NCBI RefSeq assembly: GCF_022581195.2 | Contig: NC_061458.1 | Coordinates: 5,580,001-5,644,000, forward strand | Direction: 5' to 3' | Origin: Helicoverpa zea | Lineage: Eukaryota > Arthropoda > Insecta > Lepidoptera > Noctuidae | DNA length: 64,000 nt | Shown here: positions 13,573 through 25,150 of the stretch, one piece after another | How the letters are laid out: the number at the start of each line of letters is the position of its first letter | Position numbering within the stretch: position 1 is the stretch's first letter | Notes under the pieces: model-generated | What the model was told of the DNA's origin: nothing | The model's database searches: none | What the model saw: only the letters and a program-made list of their open reading frames with translations | Translations under genes and position numbers: made by a program

Positions 13573-15543
13573 TTTGCCACCAATTTAGTCTTCACTTAGG
13601 TATTCCTGAAAACTAAACTAGTCTATGGAGTCACTCTCAAAAATTACAAAATATTCATTTTCTTGTTACAAATGTAATCCGTAATACATTGAAACTCAAA
13701 GATAAAGAACTAAAGATAAGAATAGTTACATTTTCAACAGAAACAACGCATCTTTTTCATACAACAAAAATAAATTACTCGAGAGCACCACCGAGTAAAT
13801 TCTAAAATGGTGGCCATGGATGACTAGATCGGTACCTAATCGCTTGAGAAATCAAGTATGAATTTTACGGATTACATATTGAAACTATCATAATATTGCA
13901 AACAAATCACCCACTGAAGAATTCATGCACATCTTTTGTTAATTAAATAGTGAATATCTTTACAAACAAAATTATAATTAGACGCAGTAGTCACAAATGC
14001 GCTACGCTTTCACAAAAAATATTCTTTTTTTACTTGGATTGGATAGATATCACAGGAATAGACAAGGATGAGATGAATGAATGAGTCGGTTTTCGAATGA
14101 AATTGTTACATTATGCCTGTCCTACACACACAGAAGAATACCGTCGCCTCATTGCGGAGAACGGTCAACCTTCATACAACAAATTAAATTGCGCAAAATT
14201 ACAATAAAAATATATAAATATTGCGCAGTAAAAATGCTAGCCCTTAAACATTGTTGCGCAATATAAGCCAAAAGAAAAATTTTCACAATTCGTATAATTA
14301 CACAATTTAATAGATCATCTAGGCTGCCATTGACAATGTTTTTTTTTAAATATAACTTAATGGGAGTCAAGGACTAGTCAAATGAAAAAAAAACACTGAA
14401 TATTACTTATACTACCTTCAGCCAGCATTTTTATCGACTTCCTAAGTGATATATTTGCATCCTGATAAAAATATGTATCTCCGTTATTCTAATGTATGCG
14501 GGTTACTATCAGAATGACCACATCTTAGACCAAATCGACAAATCTCTTAATCGATCAAAATACCAAATGTCTAAGAGACTACACCGCACCCAGTAAAATG
14601 ATTACCTACAGCCTACCATGCTTATACACAGTGATATCATAAGAGCCAGCGAATGCCAGACGCATTTGTGTATGTATTTACCTTACATGTGTACGTGCGT
14701 GGGTATGAATTATAGACTACTGAAAGTTTGACTGATGGTGGCTGGGATGGCGGAAAATATAAAAAAAAATACTTTACCTAAATCAATATTATTTTTTGAC
14801 AATCGAAGCCTCATGCATATTACGATTTATATCAATACGGGCCACTTTTTAATTGACAGCAATTATTTATCTCATACAGGAGAAAGGAAATAGAACACGA
14901 AAGTATTTTTAACGGTTAGCTCTTTTTAAACTTTTGTGTGAATATCTTTTCTCTCGTACTATGAGATGAATAATTGCTCTTATATAAAAAGTGGTCCGTC
15001 CACAATAGTCATTTTTACAATTATAGTAAATGATCAATTGAATCGTATTTCGTCGTATTTGTGTCAAAAATCGGGAAAGTGGAGTATAATCCACTTTTCC
15101 GATTTTTAAAAGGACTTTTAAGGACTATGCTGTATAGTCCTTAAAAGTTCCACCGGTAAATTAACACGATAACTTCTAGATTGTCGTTTAAGCTGGTGTG
15201 GGATTGGCATAAGGTCTAGTGACGCTGGTCATTGAGTGTTTGAACGAATGATAGTCTAGCAAATTAAGTATTTCAGTTTCAGTAGTCTGTGGTTGTGTGG
15301 TAATGTCATGGAAATAATGGAACGGAATCGAATTATCTAAGTGAATTAATAAAGTGCGTAATTGTTTACAAGCTGCGCTGTATAATTAATAAATAACAAT
15401 ATGCAATATCTATAATCAGTGTCATGTGTAGTTTACGTTGCATTGCTAACCTAGTTTAAAATCATAATTTAATCTTATGTATCATATTTCCATCGACTTA
15501 GTATTGTTTTCAGTTAAATTCAGGTAAAATAAATATTGCAAAA
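13573..15543. promoter_or_regulatory. Divergent promoter region between FBXO28 and bigmax
   Basis: The two start codons are 1,971 bp apart in head-to-head arrangement, so both 5' UTRs and promoters must lie here unless there are upstream noncoding exons. No TATA box or CACGTG E-box stands out. Twin hairpins at 15066-15148 are the only strong structure. Transcription starts could not be placed. Confidence 0.55.
15066..15148. repeat. Two adjacent strong hairpins upstream of bigmax
   Basis: Hairpin 1 has 18-nt arms at 15066-15083 and 15090-15107 (17 of 18 paired, core AAAGTGGA/TCCACTTT). Hairpin 2 has perfect 15-nt arms ACTTTTAAGGACTAT (15114-15128) and its complement (15134-15148). Only 6 bp separate them. 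They lie 395 bp before the bigmax start codon and could be a MITE remnant or a structured 5' element. Confidence 0.7.
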
Positions 15544-18500
15544 ATGTATCCAAGATGTGGTAGTAATGGCTCAATTCAAAATATACACCAGACGCCTTCC
15601 TCTTCGAATCAAAACACAGGTAAGCAAATGAACATAGTTACCAACAACTTATTCTCTCTAAGTCTCATGTTGTTATTGGACTTTATTGGTATTCTTATAC
15701 TTTCAGTTCTTAATACCATTAACTTACATTGCTAACATATTACATAGGTCATATGTATGTTATTTATGCAGGACTTTGAGTACTCAGCCATAGAAAAACA
15801 AGACTTAGTGTAGATAATTTGCATGCATTTTATTAGACTTTCAACAACTTTATCTTTTGCTTAAGCCATAAAAGTTTTAGATAAACAAAGTACTGCTTAC
15901 TAGTATTGCTATTATAACATGTATATGAAAAAAGCCAAAGTTGGAAATAAAGTTTAATCAAGTTTGTTATTATGTTATCACCAGTAAGATATTCTCATAT
16001 TTAGATTTGAAGAGATTCATAGGCCAAATGAATTTTTTGTGTGAATACATCAGTATACCAGAAATAAAAGGTATTTTTTTTATGAATTACAGAAGATGAA
16101 GATGATAGCGGAGATAACAAGGCATCTGCACTTAGCTTTAAGGAAAGGAGGAGAGAAGCGCATACACAGGTAAATATTAAATATGTCACTTAGTTCTTTA
16201 TTCTTCCCAATTGAATATATTCACAACAGTCTGTCTCCACAGTAGGTGTAGTATATAAATAATTTTGTAACTCTCTTTGGTATTAGGTAGTAATATGATA
16301 TGCAGCATCAGATTTATTGAAACGCAACTCATGGCCAGTTTCTGAGCAACCTTGTAAGTGTTTTATGTTTTTAATTTTTAAGGGATGATGAATAGACAAG
16401 TTACTCATAAGCATACTCAGATACCGGCCATTAGTAACTCTTTCAATGGGAGATATAAATAGAAAACACATAACATTAATGCACCATCAGCTTGAGATAG
16501 GCCATATTTTTTCATATCTTTTTGATATTATTATTTTTATGATTGAATTTTTTGAATATCATCATTACGTTTTACCCTTTTGAAACAAACAAGATTGATG
16601 ATTTTATCAAATATGATTGACATTTGAAATGTCCTGGGCCATGTTTAACCAAGATATTTTGTAGGTGTAATACCACAGTTGCTAGAAATAGTTACTATTA
16701 AGACATAATAGCATTCTTAAGATAATACTAACACAAGATAAGCAACTAAAAATAATCAAATGGTCCTATTTCCTGACTGACCACTTTCACTTCAAACTGT
16801 ACACATAAATTAAAAATACAACTTGGTATTTAACATCTGTTCTTCAACCAATAACCACATATAATAGCCAAAGGTATATCGGGTGTGTCGTTCACAATCA
16901 CATTAAATTCTATCACATATACTTTATGATATTCTATGGCAAATTGTAAAAGAAATAACCTAATCCATTCAGTGGTTTAACCACAGGAGTCATTTTTCGT
17001 TTTTATAATTTACAACATCATGTGTAAAGCAGAGATAAAGTTAGCAGTATCGAATGTTTTGATCAGTTGACAGCTGTCAGTTTTCAAGGGAGAATTACAG
17101 TTGTTTGTAATGACTGACTTTTATATGGTGTTCTAATTTTCTCACATTTTTATTCTATTTACTTTGTTTGAAAAATTCATTTTTTTTATTTTTACGTATT
17201 TTTCTTTTTTCTGTGTTAATGGACATATATTAACCAGTATATTAACGCATTTCATTTAATGTGATTATGAACAACACACCCGATATAGGTAGTGTAGTAG
17301 TCAAGAGTTGGCTGTGAGCTAGTTAAGCAACTGCAATATTTTGATATTCCCATCTATCCCAAATAATTTTTTTTCTAGGCTGAACAGAAAAGGAGGGATG
17401 CCATTAAGAAGGGTTACGACTCTCTCCAAGAGTTGGTGCCGACTTGCCAGCAAACAGACGCATCAGGGTACAAGCCAAGCAAAGCAGCCGTAAGTTTCTT
17501 ATCACTCTGTATTTATGTGGCGAAGGTTATCACAATTTTGTTTTACCGACCTTGCTGTTAATCAATACTCAATATTGACTATATTGAGTACCTATTGCGA
17601 TGTAGCTTGCTTACATAATATCCGCGGTACTATTTATAACTACACACTTGGTTTGCTACGTATATTTTTTTTCAAGTAGTTTAGTTTCTCTTTCTTTAAA
17701 GGACAACAACTTTTATGATGGGTGACTAAAGCTAAAACCTCCTTATCATTTTCCTAATTAGGATTTTTTTAGTACAGGACCTTTTTAGTATACATACCTG
17801 CATATTCCTTAGTTTAATGAGTAAATACTTACGCAGTTTCCATTCTAGTTATTTGCAGCTATGTTATTTCGCCGTGTTGTCGCCACGACTTAGATATGGA
17901 GGCCAGTGACACCTCTTGTAGAAACATGCGGCCAGAGCGTGATAGATCTATACTTCGTAATCGTAAATTATATGCGATAGGTTACTCGAATTAGAATCTG
18001 GCACACTTAATTTTTAGGTAGAATTAAATTAATGTAATATAAAACTAAAATAGTTTTTTTTTTTTTTATAATAGTTAGATTTACACTAGGTGTCAGAAGA
18101 GGATGCATACGCTTATACAGGATGAAAATCACATATTGATCAGTTCTTTTAAAATAGGGATTCGAGTCATTTTTAGTACCTACTCCTACATTTGGCAGAT
18201 ATCTTGGATCAAGCAATCATTGTATCTTTCCATAAGAGCGCATCCATAGACTTTTTTACGATCTTTATCTTTGAATATTCGGCTTTAGCAGAAATCGAAC
18301 GACCTTTACAGATATGTAAAAAAAATTGCTTCCTCAATATTGGTTAGGCAAAATAGTAGCACGTGCTAGCCTAGTGCTATGAATCGCTTTGCTTAATACG
18401 AAGTCTAACATCATTACAATAACAAACAAATCTGTTATGTCCATACCACATGTCCACATTTTGTGTTGTATTAACCTTGAACGCCTATAGCAAATAATAA

Positions 18501-19496
18501 TTCATTTCTGATAGATTTTTTAATTCAATGACTTCGCACATTTTCTAGATCTGTTTAATGCTGTGGTTTAATGTAACAGGTTTATTAAGCCGCAATTTAA
18601 TCGTCCCTTAAATAAAGATAAGTTAGTCATTTCTGGACTTGTATAATTTATCTTGTGTCTTTATTTCGTGCAATACATACCTACTTAGTTTTTGCGAAGT
18701 GCATTTCTTTCGCATTCAAAGTCTACAATTTTCAAGATGCACCTTATCGAGTTTCAATAAGACATTCAAATTCATTTTTCCAGGTTCTCCAAAAATCCAT
18801 AGACTACATTCAATACTTACTACAGCAGCGTCGAAGGCAGGAAGACGAGCGCAATGCTTTGCGCAAAGATGTTGTGGCGTTGCGTATTATGCAGGCTAAC
18901 TATGAACAAATTGTGAAGGCGCAGCACTCGGTGCCCGGCCATAATGAACAGAGGCTCACCGATCAGGACAAGTTCCAAGTTGTAAGTTTATTTAATTTCT
19001 CAAAATAATATTTTTCTTGCAAATAAATTCTGTTTTAAGCAACTGCGAGAGAAAGGTTGTCATTCGAAAATTAATCTACTTTTTAAGTGCACGAGTCATT
19101 GTAGTAATTAACATTAATTACAAATGAAGTCTTTTGACATGCCTACATAAATAAAATTATTGGTTTATATTTTATTCTAAAGTACGTTTAAGAGATACCA
19201 TGTCTTTCCGCAAAGTATACGAAATTTTAAGTTAACTAAGAAAGTTTTCATTTCAATCTATGTATGTGGTTTTCTAATACTATCCTTTTTTATTAATGCT
19301 TATATTTATAAAACTATTTCTTTTTCAGTTTCAGGGTATAATGGACAAGCTATTCGAGTCGTTCGAGTCTGTACCAACGAATAACTTCGCCGAGTTTTCA
19401 GCGGGCGTTTTCAACTGGCTCGAAGAATATTGCAAGCCGCAATCACTAAGAACTATGGTACACGGAGTTTTGAGGGAACAGAGTTACACGCCATAA
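15544..19496 (+). CDS. bigmax: Bigmax / Max-like protein X, bHLH-leucine zipper factor (five exons)
   Basis: Coding exons are 15544-15619, 16093-16169, 17379-17489, 18784-18981 and 19329-19496, all with GT-AG junctions; total 630 nt, 209 aa. Residues about 44-107 form the bHLH. The E-box-reading triad is visible as H49, E53 and R57 in REAHTQAEQKRRD, followed by helix 1 (GYDSLQELVPTCQQ), the loop (TDASGYKPSK) and helix 2 (AAVLQKSIDYIQYLL). A leucine zipper follows to about residue 136, ending in the Mlx-typical LRIMQANYEQIVKAQ. Exon 5 encodes the C-terminal dimerisation/cytoplasmic-retention domain (FQGIMDKLFESF...FNWLEEYCKPQSLR). Mlx-family proteins pair with Mondo/ChREBP to drive glucose-responsive transcription at carbohydrate response elements. 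The N-terminus is short, as in the short mammalian Mlx isoform. The ATG lies 33 nt after a TTCAG sequence; the 5' UTR was not defined. The match to Mlx covers every exon, so identity is secure; the choice between the names Mlx and bigmax is convention. Confidence 0.95.
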
Positions 19497-20330
19497 ATAC
19501 TTACCTTATTTATCTTATCTTAAAAATATACAATTAAGAAAATCTTCCTTTTCTGTTGGGCTTTGGAAAACGAAACAGTCTTATTCCGCAATGTCTGAAA
19601 TGTTATTGAATTGTTTTTTTTTGGATTTATTAATGTTAGATAATAGAGTGACTCTTGTTTATTGTTTAAATGTCTATAAAGTTGTAGTGACATGAATTTA
19701 TTTACAGAATATTTAATGATATTTTTTTTGCTGACAACCCTTTATGATGTCAATTCTAGCATTAAATGTACTATTATGCCCCTTTACTCTTGTCCAAAGT
19801 ATCGTTTATCGTTCAAAATTGCTGCTTAGTTTCTTGTTGTACCACATAGATAAGATGCTAATACTACCGCAGAGCTATTATTTATCTGCCAAATAAACGT
19901 ATGTAGATAATGTCGACGATAAACCTCCTTATATTATGTTCGTGTGATAAGAGAAAATGTATCTAGAGTTCTATTACATATTTATACATTTTTATTGTTG
20001 TTCAAGTTGCACAAAGTCTAGATATGATCGTAAAATTAGAAAAAAAATATATTCTATTATACCTTTGTATGTTATAAATGTTTATGATATGTATGTAAAA
20101 TCATTTTAATTAGGTAAATGGTACTTGTATGTTAAGTCCAAGAGTCTATTTTATTTTTGGAAAATTGAATTGAATTACGCATATAATATTGTGATAAAAG
20201 GAAAATTTGCCTTAAACGACAAATAGGTAAATAAAATTAATTATTACAACAAAAATATTGTCAATAATTGGTAGTGCCTTCTACAGCTGTTTTTATATGG
20301 AATATAAATAAACACATGTTTCGTTACAAT
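19497..20330 (+). other. 3' untranslated region of bigmax
   Basis: AT-rich sequence with no open frame follows the bigmax stop codon. The clearest polyadenylation signal is AATAAA at 20307-20312; an earlier candidate AATAAA lies near 19892. The end point is inferred. Confidence 0.5.
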
Positions 20331-20905
20331 TCAATTTTGTCTTATTTAAAATTCATTTAATTCACCATCCAATAAGATATCTAAATCAATGTAATATTAT
20401 CTACCCACTCAAAAGATTTTTCGTGCGCAAAGTTTACAACCCACTAAGATAATTTGAAGCTAACAGTGTTCATAATCACAATTACACATCTCGAGCTTTC
20501 AATAAAAAAAAAACCTACTTACCTCGACATTTCTGTAGCTATCTTAATGAAAATCCTGCTAGTAGGAGTTTATGAGCCCATCGCATCGCAATAAGAAGGA
20601 CAGACGCAGCGGAGGATTTATCTCTAGAAATTGCAGTTTCATATGCACACGAGCAGATGTTACCAACATAAATAAATCAATACTAACATAGGCTGCAATT
20701 TCGAATCAGCCAGTAGGTACCTAATAAAGCGAGCTATGCTAAATTGGGCACTGCATTCCAATGAGGGTTTTCGATACTTTTTCTGCCGCCAGGCGGCGCT
20801 TCGTATGCGTCAGGTCCAAACAGCTGTCAAATAGTATGGAATTGTAGGGTCCGAACTTATTGTTTATTGAAATTCTGTTATATTGGAAGTGTTATTGATT
20901 TTATT

Positions 20906-21085
20906 ATGGACTACGGTCAGAATAAGGTTTCCGAACTAAAAATTGAGCTAAGAGAGAGGGTGCAAAAGTCACTGGTACTAAGGAAAAGCTTGTTGAAAAA
21001 TTTGTTAACACAATATGATTTAGTTTTTTTTATTTACTCAACCTCAATAGTAAAACAACAATGCAGTGCTTTAATCATAAAATAA
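20906..21085 (+). pseudogene. Short open frame with weak SAP-domain resemblance
   Basis: The frame starts MDYGQNKVSELKIELRERV and goes on LRKSLLKNLL. The spacing of leucines and charged residues resembles the SAP motif (a helix-turn-helix DNA-binding module with pattern L..ELK..L..R.......R...L...L), and SAP-first proteins often occur in transposon-related genes. After about 35 residues the translation turns random. It may be a decayed exon of a mobile gene or coincidence. It lies between bigmax and the fold-back repeat at 21.2 kb. Confidence 0.2.
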
Positions 21086-21233
21086 AAAAAAACACTAAAA
21101 TCGTTCACTATTCATAGTAAAGACTTTGACAGTTACCTGGACCTGGCGACTCGGTGCTGCCACCTGGTGGACGCCATTTTAGAAAACCCTCATTGCAGAA
21201 ATTAGAGAAGGGATCGTCATATAGTAGGTACGA

Positions 21234-21723
21234 GAGCCCACGACCAAAATTTTTCTCTCATAGTAATACGGCAAAAATCCTATAAAATCGTTAGATTGTA
21301 TGATTCTGAGGAAAAAGGAAACACACACATGTGAGCATATGCTACACTTAAAGTGTCTGAAAACAGGTTTTTGGTAATCATGGCAGCAATACGAAAAGTT
21401 AAAAAAAAAAATATCCGTATTGCTATGATACAGGTCGGCTTTTGTTGACATTTTCAAAAATGCGCTCAGGCTATATGCTACGCGCAAAATGTCTGAAAAC
21501 AAACTTTTTCGTAATACAATTATAAAATCTATGTACATTTTCACTATCAGACTTATTGCTATAATACCGACTGCCTTTTTTTACACAGTAGAAATGGCCT
21601 TCCACGCAGTTACTACACTTTCGACCGTTACTACACACCTAGTCGGGCTCAGAATCATACAATCTAACGATTTTATAGGGTTTTGGCCGTATTGCTCTGA
21701 GACATGGTTTTGGTCGTGGGCTC
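21234..21723. repeat. Fold-back element with about 77-bp inverted arms
   Basis: Left arm 21234-21310 and right arm 21648-21723 are inverse complements with scattered mismatches; both contain TCGTTAGATTGTATGATTCT or its complement. The 337-bp centre contains an internal direct repeat: TATGCTAC...TGTCTGAAAAC occurs near 21340 and again near 21474. The long plus-strand frame that runs through it (21489-22226) continues into the neighbouring hAT-like element and is not a gene. Confidence 0.7.
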
Positions 21724-21792
21724 TTGTGCTAATAGGCATGGATATGTTGTTACCTACGCGTTTGTCATGCATGTGTCAATACTACACATATG

Positions 21793-24223
21793 CAGCCCCG
21801 GATCTAGGGGGGGGCAAGCCGGGGCCTGTGCCCCGGGCGGCAAATTCAGGGGGCGGCAAAATCAGGCGGCTGCCAAATTCACACTTCACAGACCAATGGA
21901 TAACGTGTTGTAGGTTCAGAGTAGTAGATAGATGGATAACTCATCATTTATTTAACTTTGACCACGGAATAAATAATAGCACAAGTACAGCAATTTCATG
22001 GCCATATCAACTTGAGCGATACCCTGCACCACTGCACGAACATTTATTATTCACTAGGCGAAGTTTTAGCAAACTAAAACTGATTAAAAATTATTTGCGA
22101 TCATCTATGAGCCAGGAACGCTTATCGCATATATTTATTTTTGTTTTAAATCCTACATCACAGATTACTGTAATGGTTAGGTACCAACAGCGCCATCTTA
22201 ACCGATGGTGCAGGGTGTGCGCATGACCCGGGCGCCTTGCTCGGTCTCAGGGGCGCCACGGGACGCCCCACCACCAGGAAATTTCGATGAAATTACATTT
22301 CGATACTGACAAGCAAAGTTTCTAAAAAAGTCGCATTCGCTTTGTTTGATTGATCATTTTGATTATTTTTTACTTTTAACATCCTCCAACTAAGTGAAAA
22401 AATTCTTGCTCGCTACGCTCGCGGCTAAATGACGGCTGTTTTTCTGATTGTTTATTATTTTTATTGACTCGGTCGTCGGTCATTGATTCAGTCTCTAATC
22501 ACGTTTTCTTTTTATTTGTACATAATTCCCAGTTTAATTTGTGAGTCTTCAAACAAATAATTTAAAAAAATTCGCGCTCGCTACGCTCGCAGCTACTTGT
22601 TGCTTTACAATGTCCTTTTGTGTCGCGGGCTCAAAAAATTTCGCGCTCGCTTCGCTCGCGCAATATTATACATGCATTGCCTCAATGACTTCATAAGTCA
22701 AGTCCACACTGCCTTAACTTTTATAAGTCAAATGCAGTAGCGGCGTAAGCGGGGGGCGGAAGGGGCGGTCCGCCCCGGGTACCACATCTCGGGGGGTGCC
22801 ATCTTGGTCGACACATATCTGCATGACCAGGATGGCGCGGGCAGAAGGGACAAGTCACATTCTTATCTGCGAAGCCTAGGTTCACTACCATTTACTGTTT
22901 CATTTTATTTATATTCAAATTTTAAACAATACTACGACAGAGCATGCGCGAGACATCGAGGCGGTCACCCCTCTCAGTCCGACTGTCACCCCTCTCTTAT
23001 TTGTTTGCTTTATCTGATTACTTAAATTAATTCCTCAAAGTTAGAAAAAAAAATCCGCTCGCTTCGCTCGCGGTTCTTTCTTAATTTCTATTTTGTTCTG
23101 CCCTTGCTTTTTGAGTACTCAATCTAACAAAAATTTTAAGCACCGAAGTAGCAAAAACAACTGACGCTCGCTTCAGTCACGGTTTCTTTTTATTTGTGCT
23201 TAATTCAGAGTTAAATTACAGTCCTCAAAAGTAACAATTAAAAAAATTCACTTTACAGTGGTTATTTTTAAGTTGTTTAGGCGCTATTTGTAAGCGGAGG
23301 TGGAGGACTTTGGTATCCCACATCCAAACAATTTTGCGCAGCTGCCTCACTTTCCGGTGGTTTTTTTTTTCAAACTTGTTTGAGTACTTTTGTGTTCCAA
23401 AACTCAAAAATTTCGCGCTCGCTACGCTCGCGGCTTCTTCACTGTACAGTGCTTTTTTTCAAACTTGTTTGGGTACTTTTGTGTTAACAAACTCAAAAAT
23501 TTCGCACTCGCTATGCTCGCGGATTCATTTACCGTTTTTTTTTTTTAAATTGGGATCTTTTGTGTCCTACATCTCGAACATTTCTGGGGCTCACTGTAGG
23601 TTTTTTTTTACTACGTGATTATATTCTGTCGTTTTTTTTGGGGAGGTGGGGGATGCTCGATAAGTAGTCCGCCCCGGGTGCCACCCGATGCTACGCCGCC
23701 ACTGGTCAAATGTAGTAAAAAATATATATTTATGGAGTCCTCAAAAACAAAAAAGTTTGCTTGCTGCTTGTTACAGCGCTTTTTTAAACTAATTAACTTT
23801 TTGTGTCCCAAATTAAAAAATTTGCGCGCTCGCTTCGCTCGCGCTGCTTTTTACAATTACATCGTTCTGTCTCGACTTTCATAACTTAGACCGCCAACAG
23901 TTTGAGCCTACAATGAATTGGACAAATTTTTTGAAGTCCTTTACCTACCAAATAGTGCACTTCATTCGAACGTTCTTATTTATATTCCTTGTAACTACTC
24001 TAAGTACTTCAATACATAGGTGGCGCTTGGGTGACGATTGCACCCAGGCGCTTGGGTGATGATTGCACCTAGGCGCTACATGAGCTAGAGACGGCCCTGC
24101 CTGCCTACATATTGATAGCTAAAATTATATGGATGATAAAGGTGAAAATAAACATAAGTAGGTAGGCGGGGCGGCATTTTACAGATTTTGCCCCGCCTAA
24201 AAAAAATTGAAGATCCGGGGCTG
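21793..24223 (-). mobile_element. Non-autonomous hAT-like element, family A copy 2 (inverted, interrupted)
   Basis: Same 13-bp ends as copy 1 (CAGCCCCGGATCT...AGATCCGGGGCTG) and a different perfect 8-bp duplication, CACATATG (21785-21792 and 24224-24231), so it is an independent insertion. Orientation is opposite to copy 1: the left end here (GGGGGGGCAAGCCGGGGC) matches the right end of copy 1, and its right end (AAAAATTGAAGATCC) matches the left end of copy 1. Near-palindromes occur at about 22408, 22570, 22643 and 23825. It carries extra DNA absent from copy 1, including a segment near 24019-24098 ending AGAGACGGCCCTG. It is interrupted by a different hAT-like element at 22735-23704. Confidence 0.88.
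22735..23704. mobile_element. hAT-like element family C nested in family A copy 2
   Basis: Ends CAGTAGCGGCGTAAGC and (reverse complement of right end) CAGTGGCGGCGTAGC are inverted repeats beginning CAG, followed on both sides by GGTCCGCCCCGGG-like sequence. The perfect 8-bp duplication GTCAAATG lies at 22727-22734 and 23705-23712. The corresponding uninterrupted site, CATTTGAC, is visible in copy 1 at about 10244. Length is 970 bp and there is no transposase. GC near-palindromes lie at about 23055, 23163 (decayed), 23412 and 23503. Confidence 0.87.
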
Positions 24224-24264
24224 CACATATGGATGATGACAATCAGTTGGGTAAAAAGTATATA

Positions 24265-24320
24265 ATAAATCTTCATTATCTATGGAAGTCAGAATACTTA
24301 CCTAGATAATGAAGATTTAT
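24265..24320. repeat. Inverted repeat, 18-bp arms with 20-nt loop
   Basis: ATAAATCTTCATTATCTA (24265-24282) and its exact complement (24303-24320) lie 34 bp outside the right duplication of the hAT-like copy 2. No gene is nearby. Confidence 0.75.
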
Positions 24321-24679
24321 AAACTAAATAATTTAAAGCACTGATCAGAAGAAAATCTATGTAAGTATAACGTATTTCAGGACATAAACACTTGCTTTAA
24401 AACCAACCTTAGTGACATAAGTAACATCGCGTAGCAATCAGCGAATTCCGTAGCGTCGTAGGCTTGCCGCGCGTAGGCTGTTTCGTAGCAATAATTGCAG
24501 TTGCAGCACAGATTACTATGATAGTTACTACGTTGCAGGCCCTTTTGCTGACAACTTGGTTGTAATTTATTTGCTACGACGATGAATAATTGTCATATTA
24601 TGTACTATACCTTGACTCCATGTACGTACCTAGATATTACCTATAGTATTATTATTAATATCTTGTATGTCTCTACCAG

Positions 24680-25150
24680 ACCTCGGGACTATAGAGTCCC
24701 GGATTTTTGGGAGGCGAACGTGGGGCCGAAGCCAACACGCTGAAGCCCTTTTGAGACAACTTTAATGAAATGGTGACACAAAACCGACGATTATCCCTGT
24801 ATACACAATAGAAATGTACCCAAGGACAATCCCCGGTTCTGTGCTAAACTATTGCTAACTATGGAGGAAAACTACTTGGGCTATTGTGATGGGATGTTAG
24901 TGGACTAGGAATGGGAAGACTATGGGAACTATGGCACCTGCCGATAACAATGTTTGCACACGTAAAAATGGCAGGTGGAGACTCGCCAGTAATGTTAATA
25001 TTGCACTAGCTTCCGCCCGTTGTAGTAGTAACTTTATTTTTAGTTCGGATGTTGGGCCGAGTTCATAAACTCAGGGACAACAATAGAAGCCACCATCCAG
25101 TTTAGATATTCTCTTAAGCGGGCAGGCTTCTATTTTAAGACTGTGTCTGC
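24680..25150. repeat. GC-richer block, possible retroelement remnant
   Basis: This stretch is clearly less AT-rich than its flanks and has no open frame. Phrases such as GGGGCCGAAGCCAACACGCT look like dispersed repeat sequence, but I cannot assign a family. Confidence 0.25.

Noticed and set aside
21489..22226. 245-codon plus-strand open frame
   Set aside because: It crosses from the fold-back repeat into the hAT-like element and has no protein-family features.
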